This document shows, piece by piece, positions 35,270 to 44,862 of a stretch of DNA of 64,000 nt. Under the pieces are notes generated by a model. That model searched no databases and was not told where the DNA came from. It worked only from the letters and a program-made list of their open reading frames with translations. Source of the DNA: an uncultured Muribaculaceae bacterium (GTDB lineage: Bacteria > Bacteroidota > Bacteroidia > Bacteroidales > Muribaculaceae); the NCBI GenBank assembly GCA_910584905.1, contig CAJUCQ010000066.1, forward strand, positions 1 to 64,000, read 5' to 3'. Each line of letters opens with the position of its first letter. The stretch's first letter is position 1. The translations under genes were made by a program, and so were the position numbers.

Positions 35270-36235
35270 TCACTCCTCCTCGTTGCTGCGTCTCACGGCG
35301 GCAGTATCCCCGCCGACGGCGTCGCCGCTCGAATTAGATGTCGCCTCAGCGCCGTTGGCGGTTTTGGGCTTGATTTTCACCTTCAGCTCGTCGAAGCCGT
35401 GGCCATAGACACCGCTGACATTAGCCTGCGTCACAAAAGCATGAGGATCGATGTTCTTGATGATGCGCGATATTGTCACCGACTCGATTTTACGGCACAT
35501 CACCAGAAGCACCTTGACGCTCTTTTTGCTGTACCACCCCGTGCCGTCGAGCACCGTACAGCCGCGGTGGGCATCGTTGATGATGGCATCGGCTATCTCA
35601 GGCCATTTACGCGAAATGATGGTGAACTGAACGGCCCGGCGGTTGGTATATATAACCTGATCGGCGACGTACGACATGAAAAACAGCACGACAAAGCCGT
35701 AAACCAGCTTGTCAATCTGATGGAAGATGACAAAACCGCTCGTGATGATGATACAGTCGACGTAGAGCATCGTGCGGCCTATGGTGACATTCGACTTCTT
35801 CGACACCATCGCCGCTATGATGTCAGTGCCACCCGACGACCCGTTGTGCACAAAGGTCGTGCCTATGCCGAGGCCGCATAGCGTGGCGCCGATAACGATG
35901 TTCATAAACGGCTCATTGGTGAAGCCGCCGGCGAGAAGTGGCTGGAAAATACCGATGAAGAGCGAAATCATCGTCGCCCCGAAAACCGTGCCGACTACAA
36001 AGCGACGCCCCACAATTTTGTAGGCCATAGCCAGCATGATAAGGTTGAGAGCATAGTTCGACACGGCCACAGGAACGCCCGTCGTGAGATAAATCAGCGT
36101 CGAAAGACCGGCAAGGCCCCCCGTCACCACTTTCTCTGGCAGGATGAATCCGCAGAATCCGAAAGCGTAGATGGCCACGCCGAGTGTGATGAAAAAATAG
36201 TCGCGCGACGAGCGCCAGAATTTTACCGTATTCAA
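35270..36235 (-). CDS. YitT-family membrane protein (DUF161/DUF2179)
   Basis: 321 residues: five or six transmembrane helices in the first 190 residues, with the family segments AFGFCGFILPEKVVTGGLAG and GSSGGTDIIAAMVSKK, followed by a cytoplasmic DUF2179 domain (CTVLDGTGWYSKKSVKVLLV) that is ferredoxin-like. A Ser/Thr/Gly-rich C-terminal tail of about 25 residues follows. Transport function is assumed but unproven. It lies 51 bp downstream of radA. Confidence 0.9.
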   Translation of the reverse strand: MNTVKFWRSSRDYFFITLGVAIYAFGFCGFILPEKVVTGGLAGLSTLIYLTTGVPVAVSNYALNLIMLAMAYKIVGRRFVVGTVFGATMISLFIGIFQPLLAGGFTNEPFMNIVIGATLCGLGIGTTFVHNGSSGGTDIIAAMVSKKSNVTIGRTMLYVDCIIITSGFVIFHQIDKLVYGFVVLFFMSYVADQVIYTNRRAVQFTIISRKWPEIADAIINDAHRGCTVLDGTGWYSKKSVKVLLVMCRKIESVTISRIIKNIDPHAFVTQANVSGVYGHGFDELKVKIKPKTANGAEATSNSSGDAVGGDTAAVRRSNEEE

Positions 36236-36286
36236 TGTCGTTGACTTGGGGATATGGGATGGAATATTGAATTTAAGACCTCCGGT

Positions 36287-37693
36287 TTACGCGAACAGCA
36301 GTTTCATCGCCGCGTCGAGACGTGCCGTGCGGTGCAGACGGATGCCATAGGGGATGACCTCGTCCTTGGGGATATTGTCGGCCACGACAGCGTCCGTAAA
36401 ACCGAGCCTGCGGGCCTCGCGTATCCGCGAGGCGGGCGAGGTCACGGGGCGGATTTCGCCCGACAGTCCCACCTCGCCCGCGAAGCAGAAGCCTTGCGGC
36501 ACGGGGGCGTCAAGCGTGGCCGAAATCAGAGCCGCGGCTACGGCGAGATCAAGCGCCGGGTCGTTGGCCTTGAAGCCGCCGGCTATGTTGAGAAACACGT
36601 CTTTCTTGTCGAGCCGCAGACCGAGGCGTTTCTCGATTACGGCGATAAGCATATTTAGACGCTTGGAATCAAAGCCCGTCACCGACCGCTGTGGCGTTGC
36701 GTAAGGCGACGCGCTCACAAGAGCCTGTGCCTCGATCAGGATGGGCCTGCGCCCTTGAAGAGCGACGCCTATGGCGATACCCGAGAGTGGCGTCCCGTTT
36801 GCATCTCCCGCCGGCGACGTTATCAGAATCTCCGACGGATTGGGCACCTCGCGAAGTCCCTTGGCTCCCATCTCGTAGATGCCGAGCTCGGAGGTCGGGC
36901 CGAAACGGTTTTTGGACGTCCGCAAAATGCGGTACGAGTGGCGGGCATCGCCCTCGAAGACGAGCACCGTGTCGACCATGTGCTCAAGCACCTTCGGCCC
37001 TGCCAGAGTCCCGTCCTTGGTGATATGACCCACGAGCATCACCGGCACCCCGGCCGTCTTGGCGTAGCGGAGCAACTCGGCCGCGCAGGCCCGCACCTGA
37101 CTGACACTTCCCGGAGGAGGCGACGACGGCAGAGAATCGGTCGTGATGGTCTGAATGGAGTCGACAACCAGAATCTCCGGGCGCAGAGAAGAAACGTGCT
37201 CAAACACCGTCTCAAGCGACGTCTCGCAGACAATGTAGATATTATCGCTTCCGCGTCCGAGGCGGTCGGCGCGGAGCTTGAGCTGTGCGGCGGATTCCTC
37301 GCCGCTGACGTAGAGGATGCGTTTGGTGCGGATGCACAGCAGGTTCTGAAGCAGAAGCGTGCTCTTGCCTATCCCCGGCTCACCACCGAGAAGCACAAGC
37401 GAACCGGCCACAAGCCCTCCGCCGAGCACGCGGTTCAACTCCACCGACGGCATCTTGATACGCATGGCTGCGCTCTCTTCGTCGACGTTTATCTGATTCA
37501 CCGTCAGCGGCGCGCTCTTCGTCGACGCATCGCCGCCCCAAAGCGCCGATGCCGACCCTCCGGGAGCCTTCCCCGTGCTGACGCGTTGCTCGGTCATCGT
37601 GTTCCACGCGCCGCACTCGGGGCAACGACCAGCCCACTTGGGCGATTCCGCGCCGCACTCGCTGCAAAAAAACGCTGTCTTTTCCTTTGCCAT
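36287..37693 (-). CDS. radA: DNA repair protein RadA
   Basis: 468 residues. Zinc finger Cys10, Cys13, Cys24, Cys27; RecA-type ATPase with Walker A GGEPGIGKST (103-112); the RadA-specific KNRFG motif; and a C-terminal Lon-like domain with DLAVAAALIS. It promotes branch migration of recombination intermediates. The ATG at 37693 overlaps the stop of the TrmH-type gene (TGATG), giving translational coupling; the longer frame to 37843 has no family match. Confidence 0.97.
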   Translation of the reverse strand: MAKEKTAFFCSECGAESPKWAGRCPECGAWNTMTEQRVSTGKAPGGSASALWGGDASTKSAPLTVNQINVDEESAAMRIKMPSVELNRVLGGGLVAGSLVLLGGEPGIGKSTLLLQNLLCIRTKRILYVSGEESAAQLKLRADRLGRGSDNIYIVCETSLETVFEHVSSLRPEILVVDSIQTITTDSLPSSPPPGSVSQVRACAAELLRYAKTAGVPVMLVGHITKDGTLAGPKVLEHMVDTVLVFEGDARHSYRILRTSKNRFGPTSELGIYEMGAKGLREVPNPSEILITSPAGDANGTPLSGIAIGVALQGRRPILIEAQALVSASPYATPQRSVTGFDSKRLNMLIAVIEKRLGLRLDKKDVFLNIAGGFKANDPALDLAVAAALISATLDAPVPQGFCFAGEVGLSGEIRPVTSPASRIREARRLGFTDAVVADNIPKDEVIPYGIRLHRTARLDAAMKLLFA

Positions 37694-38487
37694 CAGTTCC
37701 GGGATTTCATTTGGCGCGAACGGAATTGCGAAAGCACTATCGCCGTCGCCGTAGCCACGTTGAGGCTCTCGCTCGTGGGGCGCTCGGGCGGGAACGAAGG
37801 GATGAGCAGTCGCTCGCCGACAGTGCTCGCCACCGCCGGGCATATCCCCGAACCCTCGTTGCCCATGACGACAATCCCCGTCGCTCCGAGGCTTGCCGTG
37901 TAGATATTCTCGCCGTCGAGGAAGGTGCCGTAGACACGCGCCCCGTCAGCTGCGGCATCCTCAAGATATTCGGCCAGCGACTCGACGTAGACCACCTTCA
38001 CGCGCGATATGGCCCCCATCGTCGCCTGCACCACTTTCGGGTTGTAGACGTCGACCGTGTCTTTCGACGCGACGACCGTTGACACTCCCATCCAGTCGGC
38101 CGTGCGGATTATCGTGCCGAGATTGCCGGGGTCCTGCACGCGGTCGAGGGCCAGAACAAGCCCCTCTTTCCATTCATCGCCGCAAATCTCGGCGGCTTCG
38201 GGGATATGATACACGGCGATGACCGGGGGCGTCGCCGTCAGCGAACTCAGCTCGCGGAGCTGACACTTCTTGCACTCCTCGACCACCGCTCCCCGCTCAA
38301 CGGCGGAAGACGCTTCCGCAGGATGGGCCTCGAGCCAGTCGGGCGTGGCGAAAAGCCGCGACGGTCGGAAAAATCCTATGGTGTCGCACACACATTTCGA
38401 GCCTTCGGCAACGAATAGACGCTCCTCGCGCCGACCCTTATGGTCCGCCAGCGAGCGCACGAGTTTGATAAGTCGGGCTGTTATCAC
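37693..38487 (-). CDS. TrmH/SpoU-family RNA 2'-O-methyltransferase
   Basis: 264 residues. N-terminal substrate-binding domain (RREERLFVAEGSKCV), then the knotted SPOUT methyltransferase domain with motif 1 DRVQDPGNLGTIIRTADW, motif 2 VVMGNEGSGI and motif 3 LNVATATAIVLSQF. It methylates ribose in rRNA or tRNA with S-adenosylmethionine; the exact nucleotide is not predictable. It overlaps radA by one base and is followed by it. Confidence 0.93.
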   Translation of the reverse strand: MITARLIKLVRSLADHKGRREERLFVAEGSKCVCDTIGFFRPSRLFATPDWLEAHPAEASSAVERGAVVEECKKCQLRELSSLTATPPVIAVYHIPEAAEICGDEWKEGLVLALDRVQDPGNLGTIIRTADWMGVSTVVASKDTVDVYNPKVVQATMGAISRVKVVYVESLAEYLEDAAADGARVYGTFLDGENIYTASLGATGIVVMGNEGSGICPAVASTVGERLLIPSFPPERPTSESLNVATATAIVLSQFRSRQMKSRN

Positions 38488-38553
38488 GGTCTGATGACGT
38501 TATGTGTTGTAGGATAATCTTTTTCTTTTGTGGCTGCGCCGGACGGGGGTGCG

Positions 38554-39564
38554 TCAGAACTCAAGCCCGGCTTCTTCAATCATGGCCTTGTCCTGCGCCA
38601 CCGTCGAGCCGAGAGTGGTCAGGAGGTCGCCGACAACGCCGGCGTTGATGCCCGCGCGCATGGCCTCGGCTTGAGCCGCACGGCTCAGGCGCGCACGCCC
38701 TCCCGCAAAGCGAAGCTCCGTGCGCGGATGCACAAAGCGGAAAAGAGCCACGGCGTCGATAAACTCGTCCTCGCCCAGCAGAGGGGTCGATTCCAAAGGC
38801 GTACCCGGAATAGGCGAGAGGATATTGAGAGGGATGGAATGAGGCTGTGCCCGGCGAAGGGTCAGCGCGAACTCCGCCCGTTGCCGACGGCTTTCGCCCA
38901 TGCCGAGGATGCCACCCGAACATACGGAGAAACCGATTTCGCGCGCGGCTTCGATGGTGCGCAACTTGTCCTCGATGGTGTGGGTGGTGCAGAGGGTGCC
39001 GAAATGCGACGGTGCCGTCTCAAGATTGCAATGATAGCGCCGCACGCCCGCATCCCAAAGTTCCTGAAGCTCCTCGCGCCCGAGAAGCCCGAGCGACGCG
39101 CAGGTGAAGATGCCGGTGCGTTCTTTTGCCTCTCGGAGCATCGAGCACATGGCCGTGAGAGCACGGCCCTTGACTGCGCGGCCCGAGGCCACAAGCGAGA
39201 AACGGCGGATGCCCGCCTCCGCATTGGCCGCGGCCGCTTCGAGACACTCGTCGCGGTCAATTATATCGTAGCTGTGACAGCCCGTCTTGAAATGGCCGCT
39301 TTGCGCACACCATTTGCAGTTTTCAGAGCACTTGCCCGACCGCGCGTTCACAATCGAGCACGAATCAAACACCGGCTTCGTAAACGCACGGGTGATGCGC
39401 TCAGCTCCGTCGCGAAGAGCTTTCCGCCCCTCGGCGGTCTCAAACTCGGCGAGGGCATACACCTCGTCATCCCTTAGCTCGCGTCCTTCGTCCATTACGG
39501 CCGCGAGTGCCGCGGCCACGAGTGCCGTTTCTTTTTCGATGTCAGTCATAATATCTTCGGTCAT
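38554..39564 (-). CDS. bioB: Biotin synthase
   Basis: Radical-SAM enzyme inserting sulfur into dethiobiotin. Cys79, Cys83 and Cys86 in KCSENCKWCAQS bind the [4Fe-4S] cluster; other family segments are CHSYDIID, CSGGILGMGES and LNILSPIPGTPLE. The 336-residue length is normal. A second in-frame ATG lies 15 bp downstream of the first. No other bio gene lies in the window. Confidence 0.96.
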   Translation of the reverse strand: MTEDIMTDIEKETALVAAALAAVMDEGRELRDDEVYALAEFETAEGRKALRDGAERITRAFTKPVFDSCSIVNARSGKCSENCKWCAQSGHFKTGCHSYDIIDRDECLEAAAANAEAGIRRFSLVASGRAVKGRALTAMCSMLREAKERTGIFTCASLGLLGREELQELWDAGVRRYHCNLETAPSHFGTLCTTHTIEDKLRTIEAAREIGFSVCSGGILGMGESRRQRAEFALTLRRAQPHSIPLNILSPIPGTPLESTPLLGEDEFIDAVALFRFVHPRTELRFAGGRARLSRAAQAEAMRAGINAGVVGDLLTTLGSTVAQDKAMIEEAGLEF

Positions 39565-39585
39565 TTCAAATCGCTGAAATCCTGA

Positions 39586-41241
39586 TTAGTTGTAAAGATA
39601 GCGTTTTATCGAACGCTTGGGAGTCTTTTCAAACTCCTCATGATTGATTTTTATCTCCGAGAGCTGGCTGTAGGCCGGCAGCGTCGTGTTGAGCGTTTTG
39701 AGATTTTCGTCCATGATGGCGCGCAGACGCTCCTCGCCTATCCCTTCGCGAGTGACGGCATCCATGTCAGGATATACCAGCGCCACGAGGCGTCCGTCGC
39801 GGCTCACAACGAGGCTTTCGCCTGTATAAGGCAGGTTGTTGAGCTGTTGCTCGATTTCCTCGGGGTAGATATTCTGGCCCGAAGGACCGAGAATCATATT
39901 CTTGTCTCGGCCGCGGATATAGAGGAATCCGTCGGGGTCAAGTTGGCAGATATCGCCCGTGTTCATCCATCCGTCCTTGTCAAAGACTGCGGAAGTGGAA
40001 TCAGTGTTTTTGTAATAACCCTTCATCACATTGCGCCCGCGCACCCAAAGCACACCCGGAGTGCGCTCGGGATCGGACGATTCGATGCGGCACTCCATGC
40101 GCGGAGCCAAACGCCCGCACGACCCGGGGCGCTGGGCGTCCCATGGCGAATAAGTGATGAGCGGACCGCACTCGGTCATGCCGTAGCCCACGGTATAGGG
40201 GAAGCGGATGCGCCGCAGGAAGCTCTCAACATCCTTGTTCAGGCCCGCGCCGCCGATAATCATCTCTCGAAGATTCCCTCCGAACACCGCCATCATCTTC
40301 TCGCGAACCTTTCCGAGCACCTTGTCATCCACATAGGGCAGATGCAGAAGAAACTTCATGAGCGGCTTGTCGAGCACCGGGAAAATACGCGTCTTTACGA
40401 TTTTCTCCAGAATTAGCGGCACTGCCACGATAAGCTTCGGACGGACCTCGGCGAAAGCATCCATAATCACCTTCGGCGAAGGCGTACGGGTCAGGAAATA
40501 GATGTGACAGCCCTTGACAAACGTGTGGAGCAACTCCACCATCAGACCGTACATGTGGGCCAGCGGAAGCATACATATCATATTGTCCCCGGGATTGAGG
40601 AACGTAAGGCCGTCGATGCAGAACTGCAGATTGCTCCAAAGATTGTCGTAGGTCAGCATGACGCCCTTGGAAAAGCCCGTCGACCCGCTGGTATAGTTGA
40701 TGAGAGCGAGGCCATCGGGACGAGGCGCGAAAAACTTCAGCTCCCCGGCCGTAAAGCGTTCGGGATAGCGCTCGCCGAAAAGGCGGTTGAGATTCTCGCG
40801 GGCCTTCGTCAGCGACGGACGCTTGGCGTAAAGCAACGAATAATCCTTTATCAGCAACACCCCCTCAAGGCACGGCATGTGAGTCGTGTCGAGATTCTCC
40901 CACGTGTGCTCGTCCGTGAAAAGAAGGCGAGCCTCGCTGTGAGCCACGAGGTGATGGATATTGTCGGGCTTGAAATCATGAAGGATAGGCACCGCAACGC
41001 TCCCGTAGGTCAGCGATGCCAGAAGAGCAACAGCCCATTGCGAGCAATTGCGCCCGCAGAGAGCTATCTTGTCGCCGGGCTTAAGCCCCGCCTGCTCGAA
41101 AAGGATGTGGAGCTTCACGATTTTGCGCGCCACATCCCGGTATTGATACGAAACGCCCTGGAAGTCCGTAAGCGCAAGACGCTCCCAGTTGTCGACAAGT
41201 GCCTGACGGATATAAGCGTTGATATTGTCTTGATTTTTCAT
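39586..41241 (-). CDS. Long-chain acyl-CoA synthetase (AMP-forming)
   Basis: 551 residues of the ANL superfamily. The P-loop INYTSGSTGFSKG near residue 182, motif GYGMTECGPLITYSP, and the hinge/adenylation segment MNTGDICQLDPDG with the late LVYPDMDAV are present. It activates fatty acids to acyl-CoA through acyl-AMP, probably at the cytoplasmic membrane. It has its own consensus promoter (41267-41298) and ends 21 bp before bioB, so read-through into bioB is possible. Confidence 0.93.
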   Translation of the reverse strand: MKNQDNINAYIRQALVDNWERLALTDFQGVSYQYRDVARKIVKLHILFEQAGLKPGDKIALCGRNCSQWAVALLASLTYGSVAVPILHDFKPDNIHHLVAHSEARLLFTDEHTWENLDTTHMPCLEGVLLIKDYSLLYAKRPSLTKARENLNRLFGERYPERFTAGELKFFAPRPDGLALINYTSGSTGFSKGVMLTYDNLWSNLQFCIDGLTFLNPGDNMICMLPLAHMYGLMVELLHTFVKGCHIYFLTRTPSPKVIMDAFAEVRPKLIVAVPLILEKIVKTRIFPVLDKPLMKFLLHLPYVDDKVLGKVREKMMAVFGGNLREMIIGGAGLNKDVESFLRRIRFPYTVGYGMTECGPLITYSPWDAQRPGSCGRLAPRMECRIESSDPERTPGVLWVRGRNVMKGYYKNTDSTSAVFDKDGWMNTGDICQLDPDGFLYIRGRDKNMILGPSGQNIYPEEIEQQLNNLPYTGESLVVSRDGRLVALVYPDMDAVTREGIGEERLRAIMDENLKTLNTTLPAYSQLSEIKINHEEFEKTPKRSIKRYLYN

Positions 41242-41266
41242 TTCTATCAGAGAATAAATCAGAATG

Positions 41267-41298
41267 CAAATCTAATAAAAAAGCCCGTAGCATGCAAA
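41267..41298 (-). promoter_or_regulatory. Promoter of the acyl-CoA synthetase gene
   Basis: On the minus strand TTTG (41298-41295), 20-bp spacer, TAGATTTG (41274-41267), full consensus. Confidence 0.8.
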
Positions 41299-41311
41299 TA
41301 TATCTTTGCCG

Positions 41312-41352
41312 GAAAAGCGAAGGTTGCGCCAATCGAAATTGACGCAACCTTC
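41312..41352 (-). terminator. secA terminator
   Basis: On the minus strand GAAGGTTGCG and CGCAACCTTC form a perfect 10-bp stem (41352-41343 with 41328-41319), followed by GCTTTTCC. Confidence 0.75.
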
Positions 41353-41376
41353 TGCATATTCGCGGATGCCGGCGGC

Positions 41377-44300
41377 TTATTTGCCGTGGCAGTTCTTATA
41401 CTTCTTGCCCGAACCGCAGGGACACGGGTCGTTGCGGCCTACGCGAGGCGCGGCCTTGGCGGGCATTGCCGGCTGAGGTGCGCCCTGACGGGCCGAGGCG
41501 GCCTTGCGCTGCTCCTCCTCGCCCGGAAGCGAGGCCTTCGATTCCTGATATTGCGGGCGGCGGCGAAGCTCGGGAGCGGCGGCCTTGACCTCTACTTCCT
41601 TTTTCGGCGCTTCTGCAGGCTGCTCGTCGTTCTCGGTCGTCTGAGGCTGAGGTGCGGGCTGAGGCGTGCGCGTGAAAATCTGACCGCGCATAAGTGCGCT
41701 CATGGCCTTGGTGTTCAGCTCCGAAAGCATGCGCTCGAAGAGATGGAACGACTCGACCTTGTAAATCACGAGCGGGTCTTTCTGCTCATACGAAGCGTTC
41801 TGAACGCTTTGACGCAGCTGGTCAAGCTCGCGCAGATGTTCCTTCCAAAGCTCGTCAATCGTCACGAGCATCAGCGCCTTGTGCCATTCCTTGACGATGC
41901 TCTCGCACTCCGTGCGGGCCGCTTCCTGAAGATCGGCCCGGAGATTGAACAGGCGCTTGCCGTCAGTCAGAGGCACGTTGATGGGGCCCGTATAGTCCGT
42001 CTGGGCCACCATTGCCTGAATCACGGGATTGGCAACTTCGCGGATGCGCTCGCAGCGACGGCCGAATGCCTCGCGGGTGGCGGCCTCAAGACGCTCGATG
42101 CGTTCCTGCTTGCTCATCGATGCATATTCCTCCTCGGTGAAGGGTGCTTCGATTGTGAGCACGCGGAAAAGCTCGGCCTGAAGGTCGGCGAAGTCGGCCG
42201 CAGATTCGTAGTTGTTGATGATATTCTCGACCGTGTCGACAAGCATATTCTGAATATCTATGCCGATGCGCTCGCCGAGAAGGGCGTGGAGGCGGCGGTT
42301 GTAGATATACGTGCGCTGCTTGTTCATCACGTCGTCGTATTCAAGAAGGCGCTTGCGGATGCCGAAGTTGTTTTCCTCGACGCGTTTCTGGGCCTTTTCG
42401 ATAGCGTTGTTCACCATCTTGTGCTCAATCATCTCGTCCTCCTGAAGACCGAGGCGGTCGAGCATCTTCATCACGGAGTCCGTGGCGAAAAGACGCATCA
42501 GCTGGTCTTCGAACGAAACGAAGAACACCGACGAACCCGGGTCGCCCTGACGGCCGGCGCGACCGCGCAGCTGGCGGTCGACGCGGCGGCTCTCGTGGCG
42601 CTCGGTGCCGATGATGGCCAGACCTCCGGCGTCCTTGACTTCGGGAGTGAGCTTGATGTCGGTGCCTCGACCGGCCATGTTCGTGGCTATCGTGACGGTG
42701 CCCTTGCGGCCGGCGAGGGCCACGATTTCAGCTTCGCGCTGGTGCAGCTTGGCGTTGAGCACGTTGTGAGGTATCTTGCGGATGTCGAGCATGCGGCTCA
42801 GAAGCTCGGAGATTTCCACCGAGGTCGTGCCCACAAGCACCGGACGGCCCTCGGCCACCATCTTCTCGATTTCGTTGATGACGGCCTTGTATTTTTCTTT
42901 CTTGGTCTTGTAGACGCGGTCGTTCATGTCGATGCGCGCCACCGGACGGTTGGTCGGGATGGTCACCACGTCGAGCTTGTAGATATCCCAAAGCTCGCCG
43001 GCCTCGGTCTCGGCCGTACCCGTCATACCCGCAAGCTTGTGATACATGCGGAAGTAGTTCTGGAGCGTAATCGTGGCGAAGGTCTGCGTGGCGGCTTCGA
43101 CCTTGACGCCTTCCTTGGCCTCGATGGCCTGATGGAGCCCGTCGCTGTAACGGCGGCCCTCCATGATGCGGCCCGTCTGCTCGTCGACGATTTTGATTTT
43201 GTTATCATCGATGACGTATTCGATGTCGCGCTCGAAGAGGGTGTAGGCTTTCAGAAGCTGAGTCACCGTGTGGACGCGCTCGCTCTTGACGGCATAGTTG
43301 GCCATGAGCTCGTCTTTTTTCTCCTGACGCTCGCGGGCGTCGGCGATGTGCTCAAGTTCCGAGAGCTGGCTGGTAATGTCGGGGAGGACGAAGAATTGGG
43401 GGTCCTGTGCGTGGCCCGTCAGCTCGTCGAGGCCCTTGTCGGTAAGCTCTACCGAACGGTTCTTCTCGTCGATGACGAAATAAAGCGGGTCGGTCACGAC
43501 GGGCATTTCGCGGGCGTTGTCCTGAAGATAGTGGGCTTCGGTCTCAAGAAGGATATTCTTCATGCCTTCCTGCGAGAGGAAGCGGATGAGCGCGCTGTTC
43601 TTGGGCAGACCCTTGTAGGCGCGGAAAAGCAGCAGGGCGCCTTCCTTGCGCACCTCCTTGTCGTCGGAGGCAAGCTTGGTCTTGGCTTCCGAGAGGATGC
43701 TCGTGACGAGGCGCTGCTGGGCCTTCACCACCTTCTCGACGTTGCCCTTGTATTCGTCGAAATACTGCTCCTCGCCGCGGGGAACGGGGCCGGAGATGAT
43801 GAGGGGCGTGCGGGCGTCGTCGATAAGCACGGAGTCGACCTCATCGACGATGGCGTAATAGTGCTTGCGCTGAACGAGGTCGGCGGGCGACATTGCCATG
43901 TTGTCGCGGAGATAGTCGAAACCGAATTCGTTGTTCGTGCCGAACGTGATATCGCAGGCATAGGCGCGGCGGCGTTCGGGCGAGTTGGGTTCGGTCTTGT
44001 CGATGCAGTCGACCGTAGCGCCGTGGAACATGTAGAGCGGGCCCATCCATTCGCTGTCGCGCTTGGCGAGATAATCGTTGACGGTCACGACGTGGACGCC
44101 GCGCTTCGAAAGCGAGCGCAGGAACACCGGAAGCGTCGCTACAAGGGTCTTGCCCTCGCCGGTGGCCATCTCGGCGATTTTGCCCTGATGGAGCACGATA
44201 CCGCCGATAATCTGCACGTCGTAGTGGACCATATCCCACTTGATTTCGTTGCCGCCGGCCATCCAGCGGTTTTTCCACAGGGCCTTGTCGCCCTCGATGG

Positions 44301-44739
44301 TGACAAACTCGCGGCCCGTGGCGGCGAGGTCGCGGTCCATCTGCGTGGCCGTCACCTCGACGATGTCGGAGGCGGCGAAGCGAGCCGCAGTCTCACGGAC
44401 GGTGGCGAAAACAAGCGGCAGATGTTCGTTGAGCTTTTCCTCGAGTGTGTCGATGATTTTCTTCTCATGCTCGTCAATGCGGTCCCAAAGAGGCTGGCGC
44501 TCTTCGAAGGGGAGCGTCTCGACCTCCGCCTTGAGGCGGTCGATTTCCGCTTGGTCGGGGCCCGTGGCGGCGGCGAGGTCGGCGCGTACCTTGTCGATAT
44601 TTTCACGAAGCTGGTCGTTGGTGAGCTTGGCCATATCGGGGCGAAGGGCGTTCACCTGATTGAGTATCGGGCGGATAGCCTTCATGTCGCGGCTCGATTT
44701 GTCGCCGAATATAGTCTTGAGAATTCCTGTAATTGACAT
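41377..44739 (-). CDS. secA: Preprotein translocase ATPase SecA
   Basis: Motor of the Sec export pathway at the inner membrane. 1120 residues, longer than E. coli SecA, with the insertions usual in Bacteroidetes. Walker [14 protein letters not shown], Walker B region [17 protein letters not shown], the preprotein-binding region, and motif [15 protein letters not shown] are present. The C-terminus has an Ala/Pro/Glu-rich linker and the zinc-binding/SecB-binding tail [15 protein letters not shown]. It has its own promoter, a structured leader and a terminator. Confidence 0.99.
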   Translation of the reverse strand: MSITGILKTIFGDKSSRDMKAIRPILNQVNALRPDMAKLTNDQLRENIDKVRADLAAATGPDQAEIDRLKAEVETLPFEERQPLWDRIDEHEKKIIDTLEEKLNEHLPLVFATVRETAARFAASDIVEVTATQMDRDLAATGREFVTIEGDKALWKNRWMAGGNEIKWDMVHYDVQIIGGIVLHQGKIAEMATGEGKTLVATLPVFLRSLSKRGVHVVTVNDYLAKRDSEWMGPLYMFHGATVDCIDKTEPNSPERRRAYACDITFGTNNEFGFDYLRDNMAMSPADLVQRKHYYAIVDEVDSVLIDDARTPLIISGPVPRGEEQYFDEYKGNVEKVVKAQQRLVTSILSEAKTKLASDDKEVRKEGALLLFRAYKGLPKNSALIRFLSQEGMKNILLETEAHYLQDNAREMPVVTDPLYFVIDEKNRSVELTDKGLDELTGHAQDPQFFVLPDITSQLSELEHIADARERQEKKDELMANYAVKSERVHTVTQLLKAYTLFERDIEYVIDDNKIKIVDEQTGRIMEGRRYSDGLHQAIEAKEGVKVEAATQTFATITLQNYFRMYHKLAGMTGTAETEAGELWDIYKLDVVTIPTNRPVARIDMNDRVYKTKKEKYKAVINEIEKMVAEGRPVLVGTTSVEISELLSRMLDIRKIPHNVLNAKLHQREAEIVALAGRKGTVTIATNMAGRGTDIKLTPEVKDAGGLAIIGTERHESRRVDRQLRGRAGRQGDPGSSVFFVSFEDQLMRLFATDSVMKMLDRLGLQEDEMIEHKMVNNAIEKAQKRVEENNFGIRKRLLEYDDVMNKQRTYIYNRRLHALLGERIGIDIQNMLVDTVENIINNYESAADFADLQAELFRVLTIEAPFTEEEYASMSKQERIERLEAATREAFGRRCERIREVANPVIQAMVAQTDYTGPINVPLTDGKRLFNLRADLQEAARTECESIVKEWHKALMLVTIDELWKEHLRELDQLRQSVQNASYEQKDPLVIYKVESFHLFERMLSELNTKAMSALMRGQIFTRTPQPAPQPQTTENDEQPAEAPKKEVEVKAAAPELRRRPQYQESKASLPGEEEQRKAASARQGAPQPAMPAKAAPRVGRNDPCPCGSGKKYKNCHGK

Positions 44740-44748
44740 ATTTTTTGT

Positions 44749-44779
44749 TTAAACCGCACCCCGTCGTGGGCCGGTTTAA
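44749..44779 (-). promoter_or_regulatory. Structured leader hairpin of secA
   Basis: On the minus strand TTAAACCG and CGGTTTAA form an 8-bp stem, extended inside by CCC/GGG. It ends 9 bp before the secA start codon, so it could mask translation initiation. secA is autoregulated at translation in E. coli through secM, but no secM-like reading frame is visible here. Confidence 0.6.
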
Positions 44780-44826
44780 GGTTTAGTTGGTTAGTGATGA
44801 AGGGGCTTGATTTTCGCTTCAACGCA

Positions 44827-44858
44827 CAAAAATACAATTTTTTGTGCAATTGTGCAAA
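44827..44858 (-). promoter_or_regulatory. secA promoter
   Basis: On the minus strand TTTG (44858-44855), 20-bp spacer, TATTTTTG (44834-44827), full consensus. The implied leader is about 80 nt. Confidence 0.8.
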
Positions 44859-44862
44859 TTGA

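Noticed and set aside
37694..37843. N-terminal extension of RadA
   Set aside because: It lies inside the TrmH-type gene; RadA begins with MAKEK just before its zinc finger.
40504..44736. A 1410-codon open frame on the plus strand opposite secA and the acyl-CoA synthetase gene
   Set aside because: It is a GC-driven antisense shadow: secA and the synthetase are clear on the other strand, and the translation has no family features.
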